This document shows positions 42,185 to 50,685 of a stretch of DNA of 64,000 nt, one piece after another. Origin of the DNA: JACDAN01 sp963847235 (GTDB taxonomy: Bacteria; Actinomycetota; Thermoleophilia; Gaiellales; Gaiellaceae); contig CAWJYU010000024.1 of assembly GCA_963847235.1 (NCBI GenBank), positions 85,682 through 149,681 of the forward strand. The letters run 5' to 3'. The notes under the pieces are model-generated. The model was not told the origin of the DNA, made no database searches, and worked only from the letters and a program-made list of their open reading frames with translations. A program made the position numbers and the translations under genes. Within the stretch, counting starts at the first letter, position 1; every line of letters begins with the position of its first letter.

Positions 42185-42857
42185 TTGAGGCTTCTTCTCA
42201 CGTCCGCTGGCATCAAGAACACGAGCATCCACGACGCGCTGGTCGACCTCCTGGGCAAACCGATTGCCGAGTCCAGCGCCCTCTGCATTCCCACCGCGGC
42301 GTACGGGCACCCCATGGCCGGTCCTGGCGCGGCATGGCGGTTCATCAGCGGACAAGAACCCAGGTGCCCCATGTGCGAGCTGGGTTGGAAGTCCTTGGGA
42401 GTGCTGGAGCTCACCGCGCTGCCGAGCATCGGTGAAGAGCGCTGGGTCCCGTGGGTCCGGGAGACAGACGTGCTGCTGGTGAATGGCGGCGACGCCCTGT
42501 ACCTGTGCCACTGGATGCGGCAGTCCGGGCTGGCGGATCTCTTGCCGTCGCTGCGCGAGACGGTCTGGGTGGGGCTGAGCGCTGGGAGCATGGTGATGAC
42601 CCCCCGTATCGGGGAGGACTTCGTCGGGTGGAAGCCGCCCACCGGTGACGACAGCACGCTGGGAATCGTTGACTTCTCGATCTTCCCGCACCTGGATCAC
42701 GAGGACCTGCCGGAGAACACCATGGCCGACGCAGAAGAGATGGGCCGCCGGCATGCCGGTGCCGTGCTACGCGATCGACGACCAAACCGCCATCAAAGTG
42801 ACCGACGGCACCGTAGAAGTCGTCTCCGAGGGGCACTGGAAACTGTTCACCCCGTAA
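42185..42857 (+). CDS. Peptidase E-like (S51 / type 1 GATase-like) protein, one frameshift
   Basis: From TTG 42185 with AGGAGG upstream: LLLTSAGIKNTSIHDALVDLLGKP, ETDVLLVNGGDALYLCHWM, the nucleophile elbow VGLSAGSMVM (Ser near residue 135) and FSIFPHLDHEDLPENT with a histidine. A change near 42750 leads to VPCYAIDDQTAIKVTDGTVEVVSEGHWKLF. Corrected length is about 223 residues. Members cleave aspartyl dipeptides or are uncharacterised relatives. The gene is AT-richer than its neighbours. Confidence 0.8.
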
Positions 42858-42859
42858 TG

Positions 42860-42891
42860 CTCGCCTGGGCCAGCGTGCGGGAATGTCACCC
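42860..42891 (+). repeat. Dispersed intergenic repeat, copy 2
   Basis: CTCGCCTGGGCCAGCGTGCG followed by GGAATGTCACCC. It starts 3 bases after the peptidase stop. Confidence 0.6.
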
Positions 42892-42919
42892 GAGTTTGCG
42901 GCAGATAGCGTTAACGGCC

Positions 42920-43409
42920 GTGCGGGAGGGCTCGGGACAGCTTGTCCTTCGCGAGATCGAAGATCGTGATCTCGGCGTGCTGTTCGAGCACGCGACGGAT
43001 CCCGACGCGATCCGGATGGCCGCGTTCACCTCGCCGGAGGCCGATGATCGAACGAGCTTCGAGCGACGGTGGGCGCGGCTGAGGAGCGACAGCTCTACGA
43101 CGAACAGGGTCATCGAGATCGACGGTCGAGTTGTGGGTCACATTGCGAGCTTCGACTTGGAGGGTCACCGCGAGGTCACCTACTGGATCGGCCGTGAAGA
43201 TTGGGGCCGCGGCATTGCCACGCGTGCCCTACAGGAGTTCTTGCAGCTGGAGGAAAGCCGGCCGCTTTACGCTCGCGCCGCGAGCGACAACGCCGCGTCG
43301 ATTCGTGTGTTGACGAAGTGCGGTTTTCGTGATCGTGGGCGAGGGGCGCGGGTTCGCTCATGGGCGCAACGAGGAAACGGACGAGGTCGTGCTCCGACTC
43401 GATGCATGA
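42920..43409 (+). CDS. GNAT acetyltransferase (RimJ/RimL type), one frameshift
   Basis: GTG 42920 gives VREGSGQLVLREIEDRDLGVLFEHATDPDAIRMAAF; VVGHIASFDLEGHREVTYWIGREDWGRGIATRALQEFL holds the acetyl-CoA loop RGIATRA; ASDNAASIRVLTKCGF is the standard C-terminal strand. A lost base near 43326 must be restored to read VIVGEGRGFAHGRNEETDEVVLRL and TGA 43407-43409. Corrected length is about 163 residues. The acceptor is unknown. Confidence 0.78.
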
Positions 43410-43420
43410 CCCCAACTGCC

Positions 43421-43460
43421 CTCGGCTGGACGAGCGTGCGGTCAGGAATGTTCCCTGTAG
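43421..43460 (+). repeat. Dispersed intergenic repeat, copy 3
   Basis: CTCGGCTGGACGAGCGTGCG, then GTCAGGAATGTTCCCTGTAG. It starts 12 bases after the acetyltransferase stop; the CAGGAATGTTCCCTG core is self-complementary around its centre. Confidence 0.6.
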
Positions 43461-43520
43461 GAGTGGGCTAGACTCGCCGCTGTGGCGTTTCCGGCGTAGT
43501 TGATCCCGCCTTCATGACCT

Positions 43521-43546
43521 GTCAGCCGCACATCCGTGCGGGCTGA
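43521..43546 (+). promoter_or_regulatory. Hairpin upstream of the cupin gene
   Basis: GTCAGCC-GCAC pairs with GTGC-GGGCTGAC across an ATCC loop (one bulged base). It lies about 75 bases before the cupin start and could be a terminator of the upstream transcript or a leader structure. Confidence 0.4.
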
Positions 43547-43618
43547 CGTGGACTGCCTGACAGCACCGGCCGTCGGTGGCATCCGTCGGCGGCCGGCGAG
43601 ATCAACGAAGGAGGAAAC

Positions 43619-44191
43619 GTGGTCACCGAAGCACGCCTTGAACGTGTCGCGTCCGGGCTGGCACCCGTCACTCCCGGATGGTTCATCGTCAACACGGCCG
43701 ACGCTGCGTGGACCAACAACGACTACTACGGCGGCGTCTGCATCTTCGAGTCCGACGAGTTCGTGCTCCGGGGTCGGCCCGATCTAACGGCGTACGAGAA
43801 GCCGCATGCCGGGTTCACGATCCGCGTCGTCCCGCCCGGGCAACCGTCAACTCTCTACCACGCCGAATCGGTCCAGGAGGACTTCCTCGTCTTGATGGGC
43901 GAGTGCGTGCTCATCATCGAAAACCAGGAACGGCACCTGCGGGCATGGGACTTCGTGCATTGCCCGCCGATGACCGCGCACGCGTTCGTCGCCAAGGAAA
44001 CAGGGCCGTGCGTGATCCTCGCCACGGGAAACCGGCGCGACGATTTCGAGCGCGTGGACCGACGATCCGAGGTCGCCCTCCGCTACGACGCGGGAACCGA
44101 GGTCGATAGGACAGAGCCCGAGCCCAGAGGGCGATGGGAGGTCCAGCGTCCGAAACACTGGGACGAACTCCCATGGGCCGAACGGCCATAG
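43619..44191 (+). CDS. Cupin-domain protein
   Basis: The protein is 190 residues. The N-terminal part reads WFIVNTADAAWTNNDYYGGVCIFES; the central cupin has YHAESVQEDFLVLMGECVLIIENQERHLRAWDFVHCPPMTAHAF with the usual Glu and His metal-binding positions. The C-terminal tail (RRSEVALRYDAGTEVDRTEPEPRGRWEV) is typical of a subgroup of uncharacterised actinobacterial cupins. The start is GTG 43619 with AAGGAGG upstream. Confidence 0.82.
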   Translation: MVTEARLERVASGLAPVTPGWFIVNTADAAWTNNDYYGGVCIFESDEFVLRGRPDLTAYEKPHAGFTIRVVPPGQPSTLYHAESVQEDFLVLMGECVLIIENQERHLRAWDFVHCPPMTAHAFVAKETGPCVILATGNRRDDFERVDRRSEVALRYDAGTEVDRTEPEPRGRWEVQRPKHWDELPWAERP

Positions 44192-44218
44192 CCCAGCGCA
44201 CGACAGGTGGAGACCGTC

Positions 44219-44251
44219 GTCTGTGCCAGTGATGCAGGAATGTCCCCTGTG
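44219..44251 (+). repeat. Dispersed intergenic repeat, copy 4
   Basis: GTCTGTGCCAGTGATGCAGG, then AATGTCCCCTGTG. It starts 28 bases after the cupin stop and lies just beyond the 3' end of the minus-strand RibD-like gene. Confidence 0.6.
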
Positions 44252-44264
44252 GTTCCGAGCAGGT

Positions 44265-44864
44265 TTACGACGTGTGCACGGGATAGCGCAGGTGCGTGAC
44301 GCCCACACCGGTGACGACTGTCGGATTCCCGAGGACGGCCGGTGTGTTCGCGAGGTGGTCGAACAGCCGCACTCCTGCGCCTAGCAACACGGCAGCCAGA
44401 TCGATGTGGAGCTCGTCGAGCAGCCCGGCGTCCAGGCACTGCTGGATCGTTTGGGCGCCGTGCACTCCCACGGATTTCGGGCCGGCAGCCGATTTCGCTC
44501 GAGCAACGGCGCTTTCGATGCCGTCGGTGACGAACTGGACTGTCGAGCCGGGGCGTGGCCAGCCGTCGGGCACGTGGTGGGTGACGACGAAAGCGGGCAC
44601 ATCCCACGGGTGCTGGCCGCCCCAGCCGTCGGCGCGCTCGAACGTGCGCCGACCGGTGAGCATGGCGCCGACCTCAGCCGTCAAGCCCCTCAGGTGGTCG
44701 GCGCTCGGCGCCGAGACGTGGAACGTCATGCCGGATGTCGTGCTCGCTGTGGGGACCTCGACGTCGCCCGAGAAGTACCAGTCGAAAACTTCGGCGACCC
44801 CGTCGTTCGCGTCGGCGACGTACCCGTCGAGAGACATCGACATGATTGCGACCACCTTGGTCAT
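44265..44864 (-). CDS. Dihydrofolate-reductase-like protein (RibD C-terminal family)
   Basis: The protein is 199 residues: MTKVVAIMSMSLDGYVADANDGV, AEVGAMLTGRRTFERADGWGG, FVVTHHVPDGWP, VGVHGAQTIQQCLDAGLLDELHIDLAAVLLGAGVRLFD. This is the RibD-C/DHFR fold common in actinobacteria, usually as stand-alone NADPH-dependent reductases of unknown substrate. A second, more distant member is at the right edge of the window. Confidence 0.85.
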   Translation of the reverse strand: MTKVVAIMSMSLDGYVADANDGVAEVFDWYFSGDVEVPTASTTSGMTFHVSAPSADHLRGLTAEVGAMLTGRRTFERADGWGGQHPWDVPAFVVTHHVPDGWPRPGSTVQFVTDGIESAVARAKSAAGPKSVGVHGAQTIQQCLDAGLLDELHIDLAAVLLGAGVRLFDHLANTPAVLGNPTVVTGVGVTHLRYPVHTS

Positions 44865-45141
44865 GGCGCAGCTCCATCGACGGAGACGAGCGTCGTGGTC
44901 GTCGGTTTCATGGGTTCGTCCTTTCTCTCGTGGTGGTCTTTGTCGTTACGACCGCACCGAGGCGCGGATCTCATCGGTCGCAGCAGAGTCCGTCCGGCCG
45001 AATCGAGTCTGAGGATCTGGAATATCTGCCCGGGCGAGAAAATCATCGCTCCGGCGAGTCGACCCGAACTGCCGAAGCGACCCTCCGGTGCGGAGTGTCA
45101 TCTGCCCAGGTCTCGGTAGTCAGGTATTACGCTACTCCGTA
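44865..45141. other. Intergenic region without recognised gene
   Basis: These 277 bases between the divergent RibD-like and DUF4234 genes hold only short open frames with poor codon patterns. Base composition falls in places (CTGAGGATCTGGAATATCTG), as expected for promoter DNA, but no clear -35/-10 pair or hairpin stands out. Confidence 0.5.
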
Positions 45142-45570
45142 GTGGCGCGCGAGATCACGATTCCAGGCAGCGAGGGCACCGCCAAGATCAGGAACCTCTG
45201 GGCGGTTGCGCTCCTCCCGTTCATCACTCTCGGGATCTACTTCTGGTACTGGTGGTACCAGATCAACCGGGAGATGCGGGACTACGGGCGCGCCAAGGGC
45301 TCGAACGAGCTCGGCACCAGCCCGGGGACGTCACTGCTCGCGGTCACGCTCGGCGCGCTGGTCATCGTTCCGGCGCTGGTCTCGATCTACAACACGTTCA
45401 AGCGGGTTCAGGCGGCGCAGCGGCTGGCCGGTCAGGAGCCGCTGAACGGCTGGATCGCGCTCATCCTCTTCCTCGTCATCTCACCGGCGTTCAACGCGTA
45501 CGCGCAGAGCGGTCTGAACGGCGTCTGGGAGAAGGAAGCGGGGCCGGCCGAGGAGACCGCGCTGACGTAG
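45142..45570 (+). CDS. DUF4234-type membrane protein
   Basis: The protein is 142 residues: REITIPGSEGTAKIRNLWAVALLPFITLGIYFWYWWYQINREMRDYGRAKG, then two more helices with SIYNTFKRVQAAQRLAG between them. KxRNxWxVxLLPFxTLGIYxxYWWYxIN is the DUF4234 signature. Function unknown. GTG 45142 is favoured because it lies just before the conserved region. Confidence 0.8.
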   Translation: MAREITIPGSEGTAKIRNLWAVALLPFITLGIYFWYWWYQINREMRDYGRAKGSNELGTSPGTSLLAVTLGALVIVPALVSIYNTFKRVQAAQRLAGQEPLNGWIALILFLVISPAFNAYAQSGLNGVWEKEAGPAEETALT

Positions 45571-45659
45571 CGTCGGGCGAGCTGGGCGAGGATCTCCTCC
45601 CCGGAACGACCTCATCAGTGACGCCGTTAACCCGCGCGCAACATCGATCGGCGTAGCGT

Positions 45660-45678
45660 CTAGTCCAATGAGGACTAG
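45660..45678. promoter_or_regulatory. Operator-like palindrome over the PadR start codon
   Basis: CTAGTCC-AATGA-GGACTAG, 7-bp arms around the ATG at 45668. PadR regulators often repress their own gene through such sites, so autoregulation is likely. Confidence 0.55.
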
Positions 45679-46228
45679 TCGCGCCGTGCGGCCCCGCACC
45701 GGGACGCTGACGACGACCGAGTACGCCGTGCTGACGGTGCTCACGGTCGAGACGCAGTGTGTCGCGCTTTCCGGCTACGACCTGCTGAAGATCGTCGAGC
45801 GCACCACTCGCTATTTCTGGAAGCCGACGAAGAGCCACCTCTACGCGGTCCTGCCGAGGCTGGTCGAGCGGGGCCTCGCGACTCGAAAGGCGGCGCCGGG
45901 GGCCCGCGGTCCCGAGCGCCAGCTCTACCGCGTGACACCGAAGGGCGATCGGCTCGCCCGGGAGTGGTTGGAGGAGCCCGTGCCGGGCGATACCGACCTC
46001 TTCCACCTCAAGGTCTTCTACGGCGGCCTGCAGAGCCGCGAGGCTCTCGTGGCTCACTACCGCCTGCACCTCGAGGAGCGGGAAGCCGCGCTCGAGGAGC
46101 TGCTCGCCATCCCCATCGACCGCAAGGGCCACAACTACTTCCATTCTTTTCTCCTCCGGCTCGGGATCGAGAGCGCCCGCCTCGACATCCACTGGGCGGA
46201 GGACGTCCTCAAGGAGCTCGAGCAGTGA
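45668..46228 (+). CDS. PadR-family transcriptional regulator
   Basis: The protein is 186 residues. The winged helix reads TTTEYAVLTVLTVETQCVALSGYDLLKIVERTTRYFWKPTKSHLYAVLPRLVERGLATRK, with LYRVTPKGDRLAREWLEE as the wing, then a C-terminal dimerisation helix region of the Vir-type. It overlaps the hydrolase start (GTGA) and presumably controls that gene and itself through the palindrome at its start codon. Confidence 0.9.
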   Translation: MRTSRAVRPRTGTLTTTEYAVLTVLTVETQCVALSGYDLLKIVERTTRYFWKPTKSHLYAVLPRLVERGLATRKAAPGARGPERQLYRVTPKGDRLAREWLEEPVPGDTDLFHLKVFYGGLQSREALVAHYRLHLEEREAALEELLAIPIDRKGHNYFHSFLLRLGIESARLDIHWAEDVLKELEQ

Positions 46229-47646
46229 AGAAACCCGCCGTTGCGATCATCGCCGTCCTCGCCTGCGCGGGAGCTGCAGGCGCCCAACCCTCAGCCGGCC
46301 CGGCCGGAAGCTGGGCCGGGAGCGTCCAATTCACCCGAGTGGGCGGCCCGGAGCCGTTCTCGATCTCTCTCGAGCTCCGCGGGCGGCGCGCCGTCGTCGC
46401 GCTCGGCCCGGGCCACGCTGCCCGGACGGAAGTTCCCGCCCGCATCACGGGAAGCCGCGTCCGACTGACGCTTCCCGGCAGGCCCTGGAGGCTGGCGCTC
46501 GACGGACGCGTCCGGAAGGGGCGCCTCGTCGGGACCCTTCGCCAGGGCCCGGTTCGGGGGCGATTCCAGCTCGGCCGCCGAGCTCCGATCGAGGGCGCCA
46601 CGCTCGGCCTCTACCGGATCGGCACCAGGCCGCTCGGGATCATCCAGGGGTTCGCCCCGCGCGAAAGCATCGACTACGAGCGGGACGAGATCCGAGCCCT
46701 GTACCAGTCCGGTCGCGGTCGCTACGTGGTCGGCGCCGGTCTCAGCACGCGGAATCCAACCGTCGGGACCGCGTCCTTCACGACCAACGGCGCGGTTTTC
46801 CGCGGCGAGCCGGCGACCCGCGTCCCGCTACGCCAGGAGGAGGTCTGGGTCCGCAGCGGCCGCGCCTACCTCGGCTGCACCCTGACGATCCCGCCGGGCA
46901 GCGGCCGGCGCCCGGCGCTCGCTTTCGCCCACGGCGGCGGTGAAGCCCCGCGCAGGTTCAACTCGATCCTCTCCACGTACCTGAACGAGCTAGGGCTGAC
47001 CACGCTCTCGTGCGACAAGCGCGGCGTGGCCCAGTCGGGCGGCGCCTATCCGGGCGAGTTCCCGGGTGTGCCGGCCGTCGACCAGTACGCGCGCGACGTC
47101 CAGGCGCAGGCCCGCTTCCTCGCCGGGCTGGCCGAGGTCGATCCCGCGCGGGTGGGAATCGCAGGCGTGAGCCAGGCGGGGTGGATCATGCCGCTGGCTG
47201 CCACTCGTGAGACCGCAATCCGCTTCATGTTGGCCATCGTCTCGCCCACGCTGACCCAGGGTCAGACCGACCACTGGGCGAACCTGAACGCCCAGGGCCA
47301 GGCGCCGCCGACCCGCACCGACGAGGACATGGAAGCCGAGGTCCGGGCCACGGCTCCGAGCGGAGTCGACCCGATGCCGGCGATCAGGGCGATGAGAATC
47401 CCGGCGATCTGGCTCTTCGGCGGCAAGGACCGGATCGTGCCGTCGCGGCTCTGCGTCGAGCGACTCGACCCGGTCGCGCGCGAGCCCGGCCGGGATTTCA
47501 CGCACCGAGTCTTCCCCGGCGGGACGCACGGGCTGCTGTTCACCGCGAACGGCCTGATCGACGAGCAGGCTCGTTCGAATCGGTTCGTCGAGGGCTACTT
47601 CGCGACGATCCGCGACTGGCTCGCGGCCAGGGGGTTTACCGGGTAG
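46225..47646 (+). CDS. Secreted alpha/beta hydrolase
   Basis: The 473-residue precursor has a signal peptide (KKPAVAIIAVLACAGAAGA). Residues 25-130 form a beta-rich N-terminal domain. The hydrolase domain has the oxyanion region LAFAHGGGEAPRRFN, the nucleophile in GIAGVSQAGWI, the acid in WLFGGKDRIVP and the His in FPGGTHGLLF. It resembles exported serine peptidases/esterases whose N-terminal domain is a lid. The GTG start overlaps the PadR stop. The substrate is unknown. Confidence 0.85.
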   Translation: MKKPAVAIIAVLACAGAAGAQPSAGPAGSWAGSVQFTRVGGPEPFSISLELRGRRAVVALGPGHAARTEVPARITGSRVRLTLPGRPWRLALDGRVRKGRLVGTLRQGPVRGRFQLGRRAPIEGATLGLYRIGTRPLGIIQGFAPRESIDYERDEIRALYQSGRGRYVVGAGLSTRNPTVGTASFTTNGAVFRGEPATRVPLRQEEVWVRSGRAYLGCTLTIPPGSGRRPALAFAHGGGEAPRRFNSILSTYLNELGLTTLSCDKRGVAQSGGAYPGEFPGVPAVDQYARDVQAQARFLAGLAEVDPARVGIAGVSQAGWIMPLAATRETAIRFMLAIVSPTLTQGQTDHWANLNAQGQAPPTRTDEDMEAEVRATAPSGVDPMPAIRAMRIPAIWLFGGKDRIVPSRLCVERLDPVAREPGRDFTHRVFPGGTHGLLFTANGLIDEQARSNRFVEGYFATIRDWLAARGFTG

Positions 47647-47678
47647 AGGGCTGGTGCGTCATCCGGCACGGCGGAATC

Positions 47679-48134
47679 TCACATCAGGCCTCTTCCAGCT
47701 CGAGGGAGCTGGAAGGGCAGCAGGGCGACGCACGCGGCCTCTCGGGCCAGCAGCGCGAGCGGCCGGGGTGCGTCGGCGCCCTCCACGTGCAGCCGGATGC
47801 CGCTGCCCCGGAGCGCGGCGCGCATCAGGGCTCCGACGCGGAGCCGGTGCCAGCTCGAGGTCACGACGACGAGGTCGCGCGCGCCGAGCTCGCGGGCCTT
47901 GCGAGCCACGTTGGCCGCGTTCTGCGCGGTCGATCGCGACTCGACCTCGGGAATGAGCTCCACCTCCGGCCCCCTCCAGGCGTCTGCCATCAGCTCGGCC
48001 TCCGGGAACCCGGAGAGGATGACCGTGTCCACGCCGTCAGCGAGCTCATGCGCGCGGGCGAGCCGCGCGGCGCAGATCGCGTGCAGCTCCTCGTCGCCTC
48101 GCCGCGAGTAGCCGAGAACCGCCAGGACTCTCAC
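47679..48134 (-). CDS. DUF218 (YdcF/SanA-like) protein
   Basis: The protein is 151 residues: VRVLAVLGYSRRGDEELHAICAARLARAHELADGVDTVILSGFP, then SRSTAQNAANVARKARELGARDLVVVTSSWHRLRVGALMRAAL. The LSG, STxxNA and SxxHxxR motifs match DUF218, a family implicated in envelope or undecaprenyl metabolism. It lacks the usual N-terminal membrane helix. The GTG start overlaps the glycosyltransferase stop (GTGA). Confidence 0.85.
   Translation of the reverse strand: MRVLAVLGYSRRGDEELHAICAARLARAHELADGVDTVILSGFPEAELMADAWRGPEVELIPEVESRSTAQNAANVARKARELGARDLVVVTSSWHRLRVGALMRAALRGSGIRLHVEGADAPRPLALLAREAACVALLPFQLPRAGRGLM
47692..47715. terminator. Bidirectional terminator-like hairpin
   Basis: CTTCCAGCTC-GAGG-GAGCTGGAAG is a perfect 10-bp stem and 4-base loop between the converging hydrolase and DUF218 genes. 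It lies in the last codons of the latter. Confidence 0.55.
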
Positions 48135-48871
48135 CGACGGCGCCGGCGCAGCGCCTCGGCGGTGATCAGCGTGCCGGCCACGGTGAGGACGAGGACGAGC
48201 GCCTTCTTGCCCTGGAGCTTCGACTCGCCGCTGGCGCGCTCCCGCATCTCGACCGGAAGCTCGTCCACGCGCAGGCCCTCGTCGTGGAGGCGGAGGACGG
48301 CCTCGACCTCCGGCGCGCCGCTCGTGTACGGCCGTGCGAGGATCGGCATGGCGCGCGCGTTGACCGCGTACATCCCGCTCGTTGCGTCGTGGAACGGCCG
48401 GTCCAGAACCACCTCCATCGACCGCCGGAGAAGACCAGTCCCCAGCCGCCGCGCGGGGGAGGTCGTGTACCGCTCGCGGGAGAAGCCGTTGCCGCCGGCC
48501 GTGGCATACCGCGACCCGACCGCCACGTCGCTCTTGCCCGAGCGGACGACGTCGAGGAGCTTCCGCAGCTCCTCGACGGGATGCTGCCCGTCGGCATCGA
48601 CGCGGCCGCAGTACTCGTAGCCCTGATCGGCCGCGTGGCCGTACCCGGCCGCGATCGCCGCGCGCAGTCCACGGTTCTCGCCGAACGAGAGCACCTCGGC
48701 GCCCTGCTCCCGGGCGATGTGCGGCGTCCGGTCGGTCGACCCGTCGTCGATGACGAGCACGTCTGCGTCCGGGAGCTCGTCGCGGAGCTCGTGGAGCACG
48801 GCCGCGAGGTTCTGCTCCTCGTTCCACGCGGGAATGAAGACGAGGGTGTCGTGCTTCTTGGCCACGGCCAA
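48131..48871 (-). CDS. Family 2 glycosyltransferase
   Basis: The protein is 246 residues of the GT-A fold: LVFIPAWNEEQNLAAVLHELRDELP, VLVIDDGSTDRTPHIA, FGENRGLRAAIAAGYGHA, the DxD-type GRVDADGQHPVEEL and VAVGSRYATAGGNGFSR. It resembles dolichyl-phosphate-mannose-synthase-like polyprenyl transferases; the C-terminal hydrophobic segment LVLTVAGTLITAEAL may anchor it. Start TTG 48871 or GTG 48865. Confidence 0.87.
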   Translation of the reverse strand: MAVAKKHDTLVFIPAWNEEQNLAAVLHELRDELPDADVLVIDDGSTDRTPHIAREQGAEVLSFGENRGLRAAIAAGYGHAADQGYEYCGRVDADGQHPVEELRKLLDVVRSGKSDVAVGSRYATAGGNGFSRERYTTSPARRLGTGLLRRSMEVVLDRPFHDATSGMYAVNARAMPILARPYTSGAPEVEAVLRLHDEGLRVDELPVEMRERASGESKLQGKKALVLVLTVAGTLITAEALRRRRR

Positions 48872-48874
48872 AGG

Positions 48875-49216
48875 CTAGATCCCGCCGCCCTCGAGCGGTA
48901 GCCCCGCTGCCATCCAGTCGGCCTTCCCCTCGGCGTAGTGGCGGACGTTCGTGTAGCCGAGGAAGCGCAGGCGCTCGCCGACGAAGACGGAGCTCTCGCA
49001 CTCGACGTCGACGCAGTAGACGACGATCTCGGTGTCGAGGTCGGGAACTCGGCGCGGCGCCCGTTCGTCCACCCACTCGAGCGGGAGGTTGATCGCACCG
49101 GGGAGGTGGGATCGGGCGTACGACATGGGGGCGAGCGCGTCCACCAGCACGAAGCCCTCGCCGCTCTCGATCTTCGCGTGGAGCTCGTCGCGGGAGATGT
49201 GGGGGAGCTCGCTCAC
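48875..49216 (-). CDS. Rhodanese-domain protein
   Basis: The protein is 113 residues: GEGFVLVDALAPMSYARSHLPGAINLPLEWVDE, the active-site loop IVVYCVDVECESS with Cys in the catalytic position, then LGYTNVRHYAEGKADWMAAGLPLEGG. It transfers sulfane sulfur or acts as a phosphatase-like relative. GTG 49216 is chosen because it overlaps the upstream stop (GTGA). Confidence 0.87.
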   Translation of the reverse strand: MSELPHISRDELHAKIESGEGFVLVDALAPMSYARSHLPGAINLPLEWVDERAPRRVPDLDTEIVVYCVDVECESSVFVGERLRFLGYTNVRHYAEGKADWMAAGLPLEGGGI

Positions 49217-50013
49217 CGCGGAGCCAGCCACTCCCCAAGCCGGACGGGAGCTGCGAGCGCGCCGAAGTCACCGCGATCGCGGATCGCCTCCGCGGCCGCG
49301 ACCGTCGCGCTCAGCGCAACCCAGGTGAGGCTGCCACCGACGCTGACGCGCTGCGCGCCGGCTTCGGCGAGCTCTGCCATCTCGAGATCGGGGACCGCCA
49401 GCACGTTCACCGGCTTTCCGACCGCGTCGCACACGGCCCTGACCTCCTCGATGGTTCGCAGGCCCGGCGCGTAGAGCACGTCCGCGCCCGCCGCCTCGAA
49501 CGCCTGGAGCCGCGAGATCGTGTCGGCAAGATCGGGATTCCCGCGGATGTGGTTCTCGGCGCGCGCCGTCAGCGCGAAGGGGAAGTCCCGGCGCCGCGCC
49601 GCTTCGACAGCTGCGGTGACTCGCTCGACCGCATGCCCGAGCTCGTAGAGGGAGCCCGACGGGTCGTAGTCCTCGATCGAGCCGCCGACCGCGCCGGCCT
49701 CGGCGGCTCTCGTCACCGCGAGCGCGGCGTCTTCGGGCCGAGGGCCGTAGCCGTTCTCGAGGTCGACGGATACCGGGAGGCTCGTTGCCTCGTTCAGAGC
49801 CCGCGTGTGCTCGGCGACCTCGTCGAGGGTCGCGCCGCCGTCGAGCCGGCCGAGCGTGAAGGCGAAGCCCGAGCTCGTGGTGGCGAGCGCCTCGAACCCG
49901 AGCGCCTCCAGCACCCGCGCCGACCCTGCGTCCCAGGGGTTCGGGATGACGAACGGCTCGCCCTCGTGGAGGGCGCGGAACGCCTCAGCCTTCTCGCGCT
50001 GGGTCGGTCGCAC
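49213..50013 (-). CDS. Isocitrate lyase / PEP mutase family protein
   Basis: The protein is 266 residues, a TIM barrel with FVIPNPWDAGSARVLEALGFEALATTSSGFA, PVSVDLENGYGP, GSIEDYD in the metal site and LTARAENHIRGNPDL. This subgroup contains oxaloacetate hydrolases, methylisocitrate lyase relatives and PEP-phosphonomutase-like enzymes. Its start, GTG 50013, overlaps the DedA 3' end by 29 bases; an upstream ATG at 50070 is less likely. Confidence 0.85.
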   Translation of the reverse strand: MRPTQREKAEAFRALHEGEPFVIPNPWDAGSARVLEALGFEALATTSSGFAFTLGRLDGGATLDEVAEHTRALNEATSLPVSVDLENGYGPRPEDAALAVTRAAEAGAVGGSIEDYDPSGSLYELGHAVERVTAAVEAARRRDFPFALTARAENHIRGNPDLADTISRLQAFEAAGADVLYAPGLRTIEEVRAVCDAVGKPVNVLAVPDLEMAELAEAGAQRVSVGGSLTWVALSATVAAAEAIRDRGDFGALAAPVRLGEWLAPR

Positions 50014-50638
50014 CGGGAGAGTGTTCCCGATCGGCTCCAACGGCTGGGCGCCTGACGCGCATGAAGACACGTCGCACGGCCACGGAGGCAGCCGCGATCA
50101 CGGCCGCGAGCGCGAAAGCGACGCCGAAGGCGAGCAGCGGCCGCTCGTGGAACACGCGGCCGCCGAAGTAGCCGAGCAGGACGGAGTAGAGCGCCCAGAG
50201 GCAGGCGGCAATCCCAGTGAAGAGCGCGAACCGCCCGTAGTGGAACCGCGTCAGGCCGCTCATGAAGGTCGCGCCGGTTCGGCCGCCCGGGACGAAGCGG
50301 GCGACCAGGAGGATCACGGCACCCCTGCGACCCAGCTGCACGCAGGCCCACCGGACTCCACGTTGCGCGTACGGCCCGTTGAAGAAGCGGCGCTGCGCCC
50401 GCCGTCCGCCGTAGCGGCCGAGCCCGTACGACGTCGAGTCTCCGACGAACGCACCGAGTGCCGCCGCGCCGAGCACCGCGGGCAGCGCGATCTCTGGCTC
50501 GATCGCCGCGAGCACGCCCGCAAAGATCGCCGCCGACTCGCTGGGTAGCGCGGGGAACACCGCGTCACCGGCCGCGATCGCGAAGAGAATCAGGTAGGCG
50601 GTCGGCGGCTGGGCGAGCAGGTCGTAGAGCGAGCCCAT
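49985..50638 (-). CDS. DedA/SNARE-associated membrane protein
   Basis: The protein is 217 residues with about five helices: YLILFAIAAGDAVFPALPSESAAIFAGVLA, VLGAAALGAFVGDSTSYGLGRYGGRRAQRRF, and VARFVPGGRTGATFMSGLTRFHYGRFALFTGIAACLWALY. The P-S-E and RFxPGxR motifs mark the DedA family of undecaprenyl-phosphate and phosphatidylethanolamine flippases. It is the first gene of the minus-strand cluster 50638-47679. Confidence 0.9.
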   Translation of the reverse strand: MGSLYDLLAQPPTAYLILFAIAAGDAVFPALPSESAAIFAGVLAAIEPEIALPAVLGAAALGAFVGDSTSYGLGRYGGRRAQRRFFNGPYAQRGVRWACVQLGRRGAVILLVARFVPGGRTGATFMSGLTRFHYGRFALFTGIAACLWALYSVLLGYFGGRVFHERPLLAFGVAFALAAVIAAASVAVRRVFMRVRRPAVGADREHSPGATDPAREG

Positions 50639-50685
50639 CTCCCCAAGGATCGCAGGAGCGGGACGGCCTCCGTAGACTCGGCTCG

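Noticed and set aside
42068..44251. Classical integron cassette array
   Set aside because: Spacing is suggestive, but the repeats lack an evident GTTRRRY core, there is no integrase in the window and the RibD-like gene is reversed. Kept only as a dispersed-repeat observation.
38287..44864. Genomic island integrated at the tRNA gene
   Set aside because: The accessory genes lie on the 5' side of the tRNA-like element, no integrase is visible and no copy of its 3' end was found at the far side.
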